Source of the DNA: Streptomyces minutiscleroticus
GTDB taxonomy: Bacteria > Actinomycetota > Actinomycetes > Streptomycetales > Streptomycetaceae
Direction: 5' to 3'
NCBI RefSeq assembly: GCF_014650875.1
Contig: NZ_BMVU01000026.1
Coordinates: forward strand, 54,689-118,688
Length of the DNA stretch: 64,000 nt
A program made the position numbers and the translations under genes. This document shows, in pieces, positions 32,798-40,534 of the stretch (position 1 is the first letter of the stretch; each line of letters starts with the position of its first letter). The notes beneath the pieces are model-generated. The model saw only the letters and a list, made by a program, of their open reading frames with translations, did not search any database and had not been told where the DNA came from.

Positions 32798-34030
32798 CTA
32801 CCAGGCGACCGGCAGGGACCGCGGTCCGCGGAGCAGCCCGCGGCGCTGGAACTCGACCTCGTCGGCGGGGACGGCCAGCCGGATCCGCGGGAAGCGCTCG
32901 AGCACGGACCCGATCATCACCTCGGCCTCCATGCGCGCCATCAGGGCGGCCATGCAGTGGTGGGGCCCGTACCCGAAGGCCAGGTGGCCGGGGCCCGTCC
33001 GGTCGAAGTCGAGGGCGTCGGGGTCGGGGAAGACCTCGGGGTCCCGGTTGGCGGCGACGTAGGCGTTGTACACGGCGTCGCCCGCGCGGATCACATGGCC
33101 GTCGAGCTCGACGTCCTCGGTGGCGATCCGGGGGATCCCGACGCCGTTGCGGTGGGGGACGTAGCGGAACAGCTCGTCGACGGCCCTCGGCAGCGTCTCC
33201 GGCTCGCGGCGCAGCCGGTCCAGGTGGTCCGGGTGGGTCAGCAGGGCGTACATCATCGACCCGCTGTTGTTGCGGACGGCGTGGCCGCCGCTGACGTAGA
33301 TCGCCGTGGCGAGCGAGACCGCCTCGTCGTCCGTGATCTCGCCCGTCGCCGCGGCCTGCGCCAGCACGCTTGAGAGGTCCTCGCGGGGCTCGTCGCGGCG
33401 GCGCCGGAGGAGTTCGACGATGCGGTCGCGCGTCACCTTGCGCGCCGCCCGGTTGCGCTCCTCGGCGTTGCCGCCCCCGCCCACCGACAGCATCGTCTCG
33501 GCGGCGGCGGCCCAGCCGCGCCAGTCGCCCTCCTCCGCGCCGAGGAAGCAGCAGACGACCGCGATCGGGAAGGGGCCGTGCAGGTGCTGCATGAGGTCGG
33601 CGGGCGCCCCGGCCCGCCGCATCCCGTCGAGCAGTTCCGCCGCGGTGCGCTCCGCCACCGGGCGCAGCCGGTTCATGCTCTTGCCGGTGAACGCCCGGGA
33701 GACGACCCGGCGCAGCCGCGTGTGCCGGGGCGCGTCGATGTACTGCAGGCCCGCCGTCTGCGAGGCCACGGGCTGCGGGGACATGCTGGTCACGGAGCGG
33801 CCGACGACCCGCTCGCGCGAGAAGCGCGGGTCGGAGGTGACGAAGCGGACGTCCTCGTGGCGCGTGACCAGCCAGGCGTGGCCGGAGCCGTGGGGCAGCC
33901 TGATGCGGGTGATCGGTTCCTCGCGGAGCACCTCGTCGAGGAAGGGGTCGGGGGAGAGTGCGGGCAGATCGTCGACAGGCCAGAACCTGACCTGTGGAGC
34001 CGACGGCGCGGAGGCGGGGTCAGAGGTCAT
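32798..34030 (-). CDS. Cytochrome P450 with non-canonical I-helix
   Basis: The 410-residue soluble P450 has K-helix ELFR, the haem loop FGYGPHHCMAALMARME with ligand Cys359, and the B/C-helix RHTRLRRVVSRAF, as in bacterial class I enzymes. The I-helix reads AIYVSGGHAVRNNSGSMMY. Where most P450s have A/G-G-x-E/D-T-T, this has G-G-H-A-V-R, so both acid and alcohol of the proton relay are absent. Such replacements occur in P450s that couple aromatic rings or use substrate-assisted proton delivery. No ferredoxin or cluster is adjacent. Substrate unknown. Confidence 0.88.
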   Translation of the reverse strand: MTSDPASAPSAPQVRFWPVDDLPALSPDPFLDEVLREEPITRIRLPHGSGHAWLVTRHEDVRFVTSDPRFSRERVVGRSVTSMSPQPVASQTAGLQYIDAPRHTRLRRVVSRAFTGKSMNRLRPVAERTAAELLDGMRRAGAPADLMQHLHGPFPIAVVCCFLGAEEGDWRGWAAAAETMLSVGGGGNAEERNRAARKVTRDRIVELLRRRRDEPREDLSSVLAQAAATGEITDDEAVSLATAIYVSGGHAVRNNSGSMMYALLTHPDHLDRLRREPETLPRAVDELFRYVPHRNGVGIPRIATEDVELDGHVIRAGDAVYNAYVAANRDPEVFPDPDALDFDRTGPGHLAFGYGPHHCMAALMARMEAEVMIGSVLERFPRIRLAVPADEVEFQRRGLLRGPRSLPVAW

Positions 34031-34373
34031 CTCGGGCTGCTTTCGATGGGTCCGGAGGCTGACTCGGTCTCACGGCCCCGGGGCCGCACCGGCGCCGCAC
34101 CCGTGCTGTCCTGGTGCCGTCCCGGCGTGCGGTGGGGAACCCGGAGGACGGCCCGTGCGGGACGACCGGCCCGCCGGCCGGCCCGTGGCCGCCCGTGCTG
34201 CCCTCCATTTAATCGGCGCCGCGGACCGGCGCAACCGGTGCGTCCCCTTCGCGCCAGTACCGGCTGCCGTGCCAAGAGGCCCGGTTCGGCCGGTACGGAG
34301 CCCCGGAGCCCCGGAGCCCCGGAGCCCCGGTGCGCGGGCCCGGAGGGCGAGGGGCGCCGAGGAGCTGCGCGGC
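34031..34373. other. Intergenic region upstream of the P450 gene
   Basis: About 340 bp. It contains the P450 promoter region and the GGAGCCCC repeat at its far end. No gene is supported except the degraded MerR N-terminal flank that begins near 34345. Confidence 0.4.
34297..34328. repeat. Four tandem GGAGCCCC octamers
   Basis: Exact eight-base repeats, four copies, immediately before the MerR remnant. They may mark the breakpoint at which the DNA-binding part of the MerR gene was lost. Confidence 0.85.
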
Positions 34374-34991
34374 ATGCTGCGGCTGCGGCGGGCCGAACCG
34401 GAGGCGGCCGCGGCCGCCGCGGCGGCGCGACTGGTCCAGGCCGAGGCGAGGCTCCGAGCGATCGAGAGCGAGGGACACATGCCCACCGACGACGTCGTCC
34501 TCAAGAACGTTCCCACCGTGCGGGCGGCGGAGCTGACCGCGACCGCCGGGAGCTACCGGCCCGAGGACATCGGCCCCGTCGTCGGACCGCTCCACGACGA
34601 GCTCTTCCGGCGCCCGGAGGAGGCGGGCGTCACCCCGACGGGACCCGGTGTCGCCTGCTACGAGGACGCCCCGGAGGGCGACGGCAGGATCGGCGTCCAC
34701 GCCGCCGTCCAGGTCTCCGCACCGTTGCAGGACGGCGCCTTCCGGGTCCTGTACCTGCCGTCCCCCGACCGGGCTGCGACCATCGTGCACCGCGGGTCCA
34801 TGGACGCGGTCCTCCCCACGGCCCAGACCCTGGCCCACTGGATCGACGCCCATGGCCACACGTCGGCCGGACACCCCCGCGAGGTCAGCCTGGCGTGCCC
34901 GGAGAACCGCGACGACCGGGTGACGGAACGGCAGGCTCCGGTGGCCCGGGACTGGCGGACGCGCCCGATCCGCAGTTCGACACCGTACTGA
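34374..34991 (+). pseudogene. MerR-family regulator remnant: effector domain without HTH
   Basis: The frame reads LRGMLRLRRAEPEAAAAAAA, RLVQAEARLRAIESEGHMP, then a GyrI-like effector domain (VVLKNVPTVRAAELTATAGS, IVHRGSMDAVLPTAQTLAHW, HPREVSLACPE). In intact members of this group the sequence before LRGMLRLRRAE is a MerR winged helix; here the upstream DNA is repeats and no HTH is found in any frame. ATG 34374 has GAGGAG nine bases upstream, so a stand-alone effector-binding protein could still be made. The C-terminus after ERQAPV runs into a fragment of another gene. Confidence 0.68.
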
Positions 34992-35080
34992 TGGGACTGG
35001 GAACCTACCGGCCCGCGCTGGACGCGGGCGTCACGAGCCCGTACGCGCACCTGCGCCAGTACGTGGTGTCCACCGTCTCC
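34957..35080 (+). pseudogene. Internal fragment of a RibD-C / dihydrofolate-reductase-like gene
   Basis: In a frame different from the MerR remnant the DNA reads FDTVLMGLGTYRPALDAGVT, SPYAHLRQYVVST. This is the conserved middle of the RibD C-terminal/dihydrofolate reductase-like family (VLMGRxTYEPAL...TSPYAHLRQYVFS). Both ends of the gene are missing: nothing like the N-terminal strand precedes it and repetitive Val/Ala codons follow. It abuts the MerR remnant, so the two fragments were joined by deletion. Confidence 0.65.
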
Positions 35081-35163
35081 GCCGCCGCTGTCGCCACCGT
35101 CTCCGGCGTCGCCGCTTTCGGTGCCGCCGGCGTGCCACACCGTCCGGGGTCCCGCCGCTCGGC

Positions 35164-36294
35164 TCACCGCGGGGACCCGCGCAGCAGGGCCCGGGTCTCG
35201 TGGTCGACCTGCTGGGTCTCCCCGGTGGGCACGACGACGACCGGGACGGCGGCGTCCGGGCCGCTGACGACCTCCGGGCGCCCCGGGCGGTCGCCGTCGG
35301 GCGTGCGCAGGCCGCCCGACAGGCCCAGCGCCGCGAGCCGGCCGCACACCTCTTCGCGCACCTCCGGCTGGTCCTCGCCGATCTCCCCGGTGAACACCAG
35401 GGCGTCGAGCCGGTCGAGGGACGCGGCCATCGCGGCGATGCCGCGGCGGCAGTGGTGGGTGAAGACGTCCAGGGCGAGGGCGGCGCGCTCGTCCCCCGCC
35501 GCCCGGTCGCGGACGAGGTCGCGGGTGTCGTCCGAGGTGCCGGACAGACCGAGGAGGCCGGAACGGTGGTTCAGGGCGTCGTCGACGTCGTCGGGGGAGA
35601 GGCGGTGGCGGGTCTGCAGCCAGGTGAGGGCGCCGGGGTCCACGCTGCCGCTGCGGTGGCTCATCACCAGGCCCTCCAACGGTGTGAACCCCATCGTGGT
35701 GTCGGCGCTGCGGCCGTCGCGCACCGCGCAGGCGGAGCAGCCGCCGCCGAGGTGGGCGATCACCACGTGGAGCCGTTCGGAAGGGCGCCCGAGGAGCTCC
35801 GCCGTCCGGGCGAGCGCCCAGGCGTAGGACAGGCCGTGGAAGCCGTAGCGGCGCAGTCCGTACTCCTCGCGCCAGACGGCCGGCACCGCGTACTCGCGGG
35901 CGGCGGCGGGCAGGCCGGTGTGGAACACGGTGTCGAAGCAGGCGGCGTGCGGGACGTCGGGCAGCAGCTCGCGGGCGGCGTCCAGCGCGGTCAGGGCGGG
36001 CGGCACGTGCAGCGGGGCCAGGTCGGCCGCCCGGTCCAGGTGCGCGCGGACACGGTCGTCCACCAGCGTGTGCCCGTGCAGTCCGGGGCCGCTGTGCACC
36101 ACACGGTGGCCCACGGCCGCGGGCGGCGGGGTCTCCCGCAGCACCTGCCGCAGGAGGTCGGGCACGTCGTCGCCTGGGGCGGAGGAACTGTCGTGCCGGG
36201 CGAGGACGTTCCGGTCGTCGTCGAGGACGGTCAGGTGCAGGCTCGACGACCCCGCGTCGACGACCAGGACCGGACCGAGGTTCTCATCGGGCAC
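35164..36294 (-). CDS. ackA: Acetate/propionate kinase
   Basis: The 376-residue ASKHA-fold kinase interconverts acetate plus ATP and acetyl phosphate. Motifs are VVDAGSSSLHLTVLD (canonical Asn replaced by Asp), GHRVVHSGPGLHG, ACFDTVFHTGLP, RRYGFHGLSYAWAL, VIAHLGGGCSACAVRDGRS (canonical HLGNG is HLGGG), DTTMGFTPLEGLVM and VFTGEIGE. The Asn changes suggest a divergent subgroup. GTG 36294 follows GAGAGGAA. No phosphotransacetylase or phosphoketolase gene is adjacent. Its 5' region carries a long 20-bp repeat array. Confidence 0.88.
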   Translation of the reverse strand: MPDENLGPVLVVDAGSSSLHLTVLDDDRNVLARHDSSSAPGDDVPDLLRQVLRETPPPAAVGHRVVHSGPGLHGHTLVDDRVRAHLDRAADLAPLHVPPALTALDAARELLPDVPHAACFDTVFHTGLPAAAREYAVPAVWREEYGLRRYGFHGLSYAWALARTAELLGRPSERLHVVIAHLGGGCSACAVRDGRSADTTMGFTPLEGLVMSHRSGSVDPGALTWLQTRHRLSPDDVDDALNHRSGLLGLSGTSDDTRDLVRDRAAGDERAALALDVFTHHCRRGIAAMAASLDRLDALVFTGEIGEDQPEVREEVCGRLAALGLSGGLRTPDGDRPGRPEVVSGPDAAVPVVVVPTGETQQVDHETRALLRGSPR

Positions 36295-36380
36295 GGTGTT
36301 CCTCTCTCGTGAGCCGTACGTCCGCCGGACGGGCCGGGTGCGCGCCGCGGCGCACGGTGTACCCCGGGCGGACCCGTGGA

Positions 36381-36540
36381 AACGGGGACCGCCGGACCGG
36401 GACGTCGGTGCCGGCGCAGGGGCGGTGCTGCTCGCGCAAGAACGGCGGCGCCCGTACCGGGACGGCGGTGCCCGCGCAGGGACGGCGGTGCCCGCGCAGG
36501 GACGGTGGTGCTCGTACGGAAGTGCCAGTGCCCGCACGAG
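36381..36540. repeat. Tandem 20-bp repeats upstream of ackA
   Basis: Eight units in exact 20-base phase, starting at 36381, 36401, 36421 and so on. Two central units are identical (GACGGCGGTGCCCGCGCAGG at 36461 and 36481); the others differ at 3 to 9 positions. The array starts about 87 bases upstream of the ackA GTG. A 20-bp period is close to two helical turns, so sites would lie on one face of the DNA. Confidence 0.75.
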
Positions 36541-37383
36541 GACGGTGTCATCGGCCGCCCGGCGGCGGACCCTAGGGAATTTCCCGTACCCCTTGCCCGA
36601 CACTCTCCCAGTGCAGGATCCGAGAGCACCGGCCGGACGAGCCGTGTGACCCACGGCGGCGCCTCGGCGCCCCCGGCCACCGAGGTGATCGGACGCGGCG
36701 GTCGCCCGTGACTCCCCCCGGGGCGACCGCTCCCTGCGTGTCGTGTGCGGTCCGTTCCCGTGCCGTCGGCGCGGTGCACGGGCCGCACGACGGCGTCCCG
36801 CTCCGGCGCGTGCCAGCCGTCGAGGGGGCCGGGGCGGGCCGGCACGAGGACGCGGAGGACGGACGAGGGGGCGGCGGGAGAGTCCCCGATTTCGCACGGA
36901 CGCGGGCGCGGGTGAACGGCGGACCGGGCTCCCGGACGATGCGCCGGCCGGACGGGGTACGGAAAGCCGTGAATGCGGGCGCGTCTGTGGCGCCCCTTGT
37001 CATGCACGGATCGGAAAAACCTTCAGTGCTCGCGGCGGATGCCGTCCGCCGGACGGAAATTCGGCATCCGGATCGTGCCGGTAAACGGATTTGCGGGCAA
37101 CGCCGAAAGACCGCGCGGAAAACGGTGGGCGTTCCTCGCTTTCTTCGACGCGGGCCTTCCGGTGAGGGGGCGACGAGCCGCCCGGGCGCGCTCCTCGGAA
37201 TGCGCTGTGCACTGATGATCATTCACGGGAGCGAACGGCGGAGCCTCGTCCGCGGTGCCACCGGCTCGTGCGAAGACCCCGGGGGGATCCACGGTCGTGC
37301 ATATGATCTGACGCGCAAGTCTTGCAATGTCCCCCATGGTCCGCCGTTCCCTCCCGTCCGGCGGGCGAGCAACAGGAGTCGCG
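36541..37383. other. Gene-free stretch before the LAL regulators
   Basis: About 840 bp. The first 400 bases are G+C-rich with only Arg/Pro-rich frames. From about 37000 the DNA is less G+C-rich (GATCGGAAAAACCTTCAG and onward) and most likely holds the control region of the LAL operon. No gene or RNA recognised. Confidence 0.45.
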
Positions 37384-40230
37384 GTGGCCTTGCTCAGCGG
37401 TGCTGAGGCGGAGGGTGAGCCCCGGCTCGTCGGCCGGGACCTGGAACTGTCGCTCATCCACGAGCACCTGAGCTGCTCAGGGCGTGCGGTCCTGCTCCGC
37501 GGCACCGCGGGCATCGGCAAGACCCGCCTGATGCGGGCCGTGCTGACCGGACTGGCGGGGGACGCCCAGGTGCTGACCGCCAAGTGCGCCGAGAGCGGGT
37601 CCGGTCCCTACGGAACCGTCCGGGCGCTCTTCGGCGCGCTCGGCCTTCCCGCGCGGAGCGCCGAGGGCGCGGACGACGGCGCCGGCCACCCGCTGCTGCG
37701 CGGCAGCGCGCGCCTGGCGCTGCCCGCGCTCGCCCCGGACCGCACGCCCGACGGCGCCCCCGCCGACGGCTACGCCGTCATGCACGGCCTGTACTGGCTC
37801 ACCGCCGGACTCGCCGCCGAGCGGCCCCTCGTCCTCGCCGTGGACGACCTGCAGTGGTGCGACGAGGCGTCGCTGCGGTGGCTCGGCTTCCTGCTGCGGC
37901 GCGCCGAGGACCTGCGCGTCGTCCTGCTGCTGACCCTGCGCACCGAGACCGGGCCGCCGCTGCCCGACGTCCTGGACGAGATGGCCGACGCCGCCGGCTG
38001 CCTCACCGTCGACGTCGAGCCGCTCCCGGAGAAGGCCGTCGGCGACCTGCTCACGGCCGCCCTCGGTACCGCGCCCGCGCCCGGCCTCGTCGCCACCTGC
38101 GCCGAACTGACCGGCGGCACACCGTTCCTGGTGCAGCTGATGGCCGACGGCATCAGGGAACTGTCCGCGCTGTCCGGCGTCGACCACGCCGCCGTCCTCG
38201 ACGGCCTCGGCCACCGCGTCGTCGCCCGCCACCGGATCGACGGGCTGGCCCCCGACCGGCTCGCCGTGGCCCGGGCGGCCGCGGTCCTGGAGGGCCACGA
38301 CATCGAGACCGTCGCGGCGCTCGCCGGCACCCGCCCCGGGCCGGCCTGCGGCGCCGTGGAGGACCTGCGCGCGGCCGGGCTGCTGCGCCCGGACTCGCTG
38401 GAGTACCGCCACGACCTCATCCGGGACGCCGTCCTGAACGCCACGCCCTACTCCGAGCGCACCGCCCTGCGCGCACGCGCGGCCGGGCTGCTCAACGACT
38501 CCGGACGGCCGACGGAGGAGGTCGCGGCCCAGCTCATGCTGTTGCCGGGCGTCCCGGAGCCGTGGATGGTCACCGTGCTGCGCGCGGCCGCCCTCGGCGC
38601 CGAGCAGCGCGGCGCCCCGGCCGCCGCCGCCCAGTACCTCGGCCGCGCCCTGCGCCACGCCCCCGACGACGTGGAACTGCTGTCGGTCTCCGCCCGGACG
38701 CTGGTCCACAGCGACCCCCGGGCCGCGCTGCGCCACCTCGAACACGCCCTCTCGCTGGACACCGACCCGCGCACCCGCTGCCTGCTCGTCCTGCAGTACG
38801 CGGTCACCTCGCTCGCCGCGCAGAACTCGCTGCGCGCCTTCGAACTCGTCGACCAGGCACTGGAGAGCACCGGCACCGAACTGGGCGACTCCCCGGCCGA
38901 CCGGGCGCTGCGCACCCGTATGGAGGCGATGCTCCTCGTCTCCGGCCTCGACGAGAAGTCGACGCTGCGCCGGGTCGGCGAACGCTTCCGCGACCAGGCG
39001 CCGCCCCGCGGCGAGACCGCCGAGGAACGCCAGCAGCTGGGCATGCTGGCCGCGCTCCGCACCCTCCAGGGGCGGCCCGCCGCCGAGGTCGTGCCCGCCG
39101 CCGCGCACGTCCTGCGCGCCGGGGACGTGGGGCTCGGCGGCTGGGCGGTGCTCGGAGCCAGCGTCGCCCTCTACCTCGCCGACGAGATCGAACCGGTCGA
39201 CACGGTGCTCACCACGCTGCTCGAACACGCCCGCGGCCGCGGCGAGGCCTGGACCGCCGCGCTCGTCGCCAGCACCCGCGCCCAGGTCCGCCTGTGGGCG
39301 GGCGACGTGGGGCAGTCGCTCTCCGACGGGCAGTTCTCCTTCGACGTGCTCATCCGGGAACTGCGGGTGCGGACGGCCGTCACCCCGTACTACTCCCTCG
39401 CCCTCCCCCTGGTGCACCGCGGCGAGGCGCACCGGGCGCAGGAGGTCCTCGATCTGGTCGCACGGCCCCGTCTCGACCAGTTCACCATCGAGCACCACAG
39501 CTACCTGATGGCCCGCGGCCGCGTCCGGGCCGCGCTCGGCGACCTCGAAGGGGCCCTGGAGCACCTGCTGCGCTGCGGGGAGAGCCTCGACGAGGCCGGC
39601 ATCGCCCACCCGCTCTTCGCGCCCTGGTGGTTCGACGCCGGCCTGGCGTTCGCCGGACTCGGCCGCCCCGGCGAGGGTCTGGACGTGGCCGAACGCGTCG
39701 CCGCCTCCGTGGAGCGCTGGGGCACGGCCCGGGCGCGCGGCATGCTGACCCTCGTCCGCGGCGCCCTCACCCCCGGAGACGCCGGTGTCGAACTGCTCGG
39801 CGAGTCCGCCCGCGTCCTCGACGGCACCCCGGGCCGGCTCGAACACGCCCGCGCCGAGTACCTCCTCGGCCGGCGCCTGCTCGACCGCGGCGACACCGAG
39901 GGCGCCCGGGAGCGGCTGCGCCGGGCCATCGACCGGGCCGTGCTGTGCGGCGACCGGCTGCTGCTGAGCCGGGCGCGGCCGGCCCTCGCCGCCGCCGGCG
40001 GACGGCTGCGCCGCGGTACCGCCTCCCCCGTCGACTCCCTTAGCGGAAGCGAACGCCAGGTGGCCGAGCGGGCCGCGGGCGGGGCCACCAACCGGGAGAT
40101 CGCCGAGGCCATGTTCCTCTCCCAGCGCACCGTCGAGTTCCATCTCACCAGCGTCTACCGCAAGCTCGGCATCCGTCGCAGGCAGGAGCTGACCGAGGCC
40201 CTCTCCGGCCTCCGGAATCAGGAATCCTGA
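37384..40230 (+). CDS. LAL-family LuxR regulator 1 (intact Walker A)
   Basis: This 948-residue STAND-type regulator has an N-terminal AAA domain with Walker A GTAGIGKT at residues 40-47 and Walker B LVLAVDDLQWCDEASLRWL. A long TPR-like helical middle follows, and a C-terminal LuxR HTH (SGSERQVAERAAGGATNREI, MFLSQRTVEFHLTSVYRKLG). It should bind ATP, oligomerise on a signal and activate transcription. GTG 37384 follows AGGAG. It heads a run of three LAL genes; 304 bp separate it from the second. Large LALs often control polyketide clusters, but none is adjacent here. Confidence 0.93.
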   Translation: MALLSGAEAEGEPRLVGRDLELSLIHEHLSCSGRAVLLRGTAGIGKTRLMRAVLTGLAGDAQVLTAKCAESGSGPYGTVRALFGALGLPARSAEGADDGAGHPLLRGSARLALPALAPDRTPDGAPADGYAVMHGLYWLTAGLAAERPLVLAVDDLQWCDEASLRWLGFLLRRAEDLRVVLLLTLRTETGPPLPDVLDEMADAAGCLTVDVEPLPEKAVGDLLTAALGTAPAPGLVATCAELTGGTPFLVQLMADGIRELSALSGVDHAAVLDGLGHRVVARHRIDGLAPDRLAVARAAAVLEGHDIETVAALAGTRPGPACGAVEDLRAAGLLRPDSLEYRHDLIRDAVLNATPYSERTALRARAAGLLNDSGRPTEEVAAQLMLLPGVPEPWMVTVLRAAALGAEQRGAPAAAAQYLGRALRHAPDDVELLSVSARTLVHSDPRAALRHLEHALSLDTDPRTRCLLVLQYAVTSLAAQNSLRAFELVDQALESTGTELGDSPADRALRTRMEAMLLVSGLDEKSTLRRVGERFRDQAPPRGETAEERQQLGMLAALRTLQGRPAAEVVPAAAHVLRAGDVGLGGWAVLGASVALYLADEIEPVDTVLTTLLEHARGRGEAWTAALVASTRAQVRLWAGDVGQSLSDGQFSFDVLIRELRVRTAVTPYYSLALPLVHRGEAHRAQEVLDLVARPRLDQFTIEHHSYLMARGRVRAALGDLEGALEHLLRCGESLDEAGIAHPLFAPWWFDAGLAFAGLGRPGEGLDVAERVAASVERWGTARARGMLTLVRGALTPGDAGVELLGESARVLDGTPGRLEHARAEYLLGRRLLDRGDTEGARERLRRAIDRAVLCGDRLLLSRARPALAAAGGRLRRGTASPVDSLSGSERQVAERAAGGATNREIAEAMFLSQRTVEFHLTSVYRKLGIRRRQELTEALSGLRNQES

Positions 40231-40534
40231 ACGCGGCCGTGGCATTTCGCGCGGCGCTCCGGCGTTTTCCCGGGAACGGCCGGATCGGCTCTCTCTGCGG
40301 CGGGTGCCCCGATCAACGCGTGTTGCGGAACGGCAACCTCAGAAAAAGCTCAGGGTTCGAGGCCGTGATCCGTCGCGGCGGGGGAAGCCGGGTAACGTCC
40401 GTCATCAGAGGAAGGGCAGGTCACCGGCTGTCGTCAGACGAGGGGTGCTGCATGGGCAACCGTCCGGATCGGTTCACGAGTCGTTCTCCGCGTCCTGTCC
40501 GCGGCACCCTGGAGCACCACCGCGGGAGGCGTTC
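40231..40534. other. Intergenic region between LAL genes 1 and 2
   Basis: 304 bp with no supportable gene. A lower-G+C patch (GGCAACCTCAGAAAAAGCTCAG, about 40331-40352) may carry a promoter for LAL genes 2 and 3. No hairpin was found after LAL 1, so read-through is possible. Confidence 0.4.

Noticed and set aside
36381..36540. CRISPR-like array
   Set aside because: Repeats are directly adjacent with no spacers, degenerate at the edges, and no cas genes are present; a plain tandem repeat.
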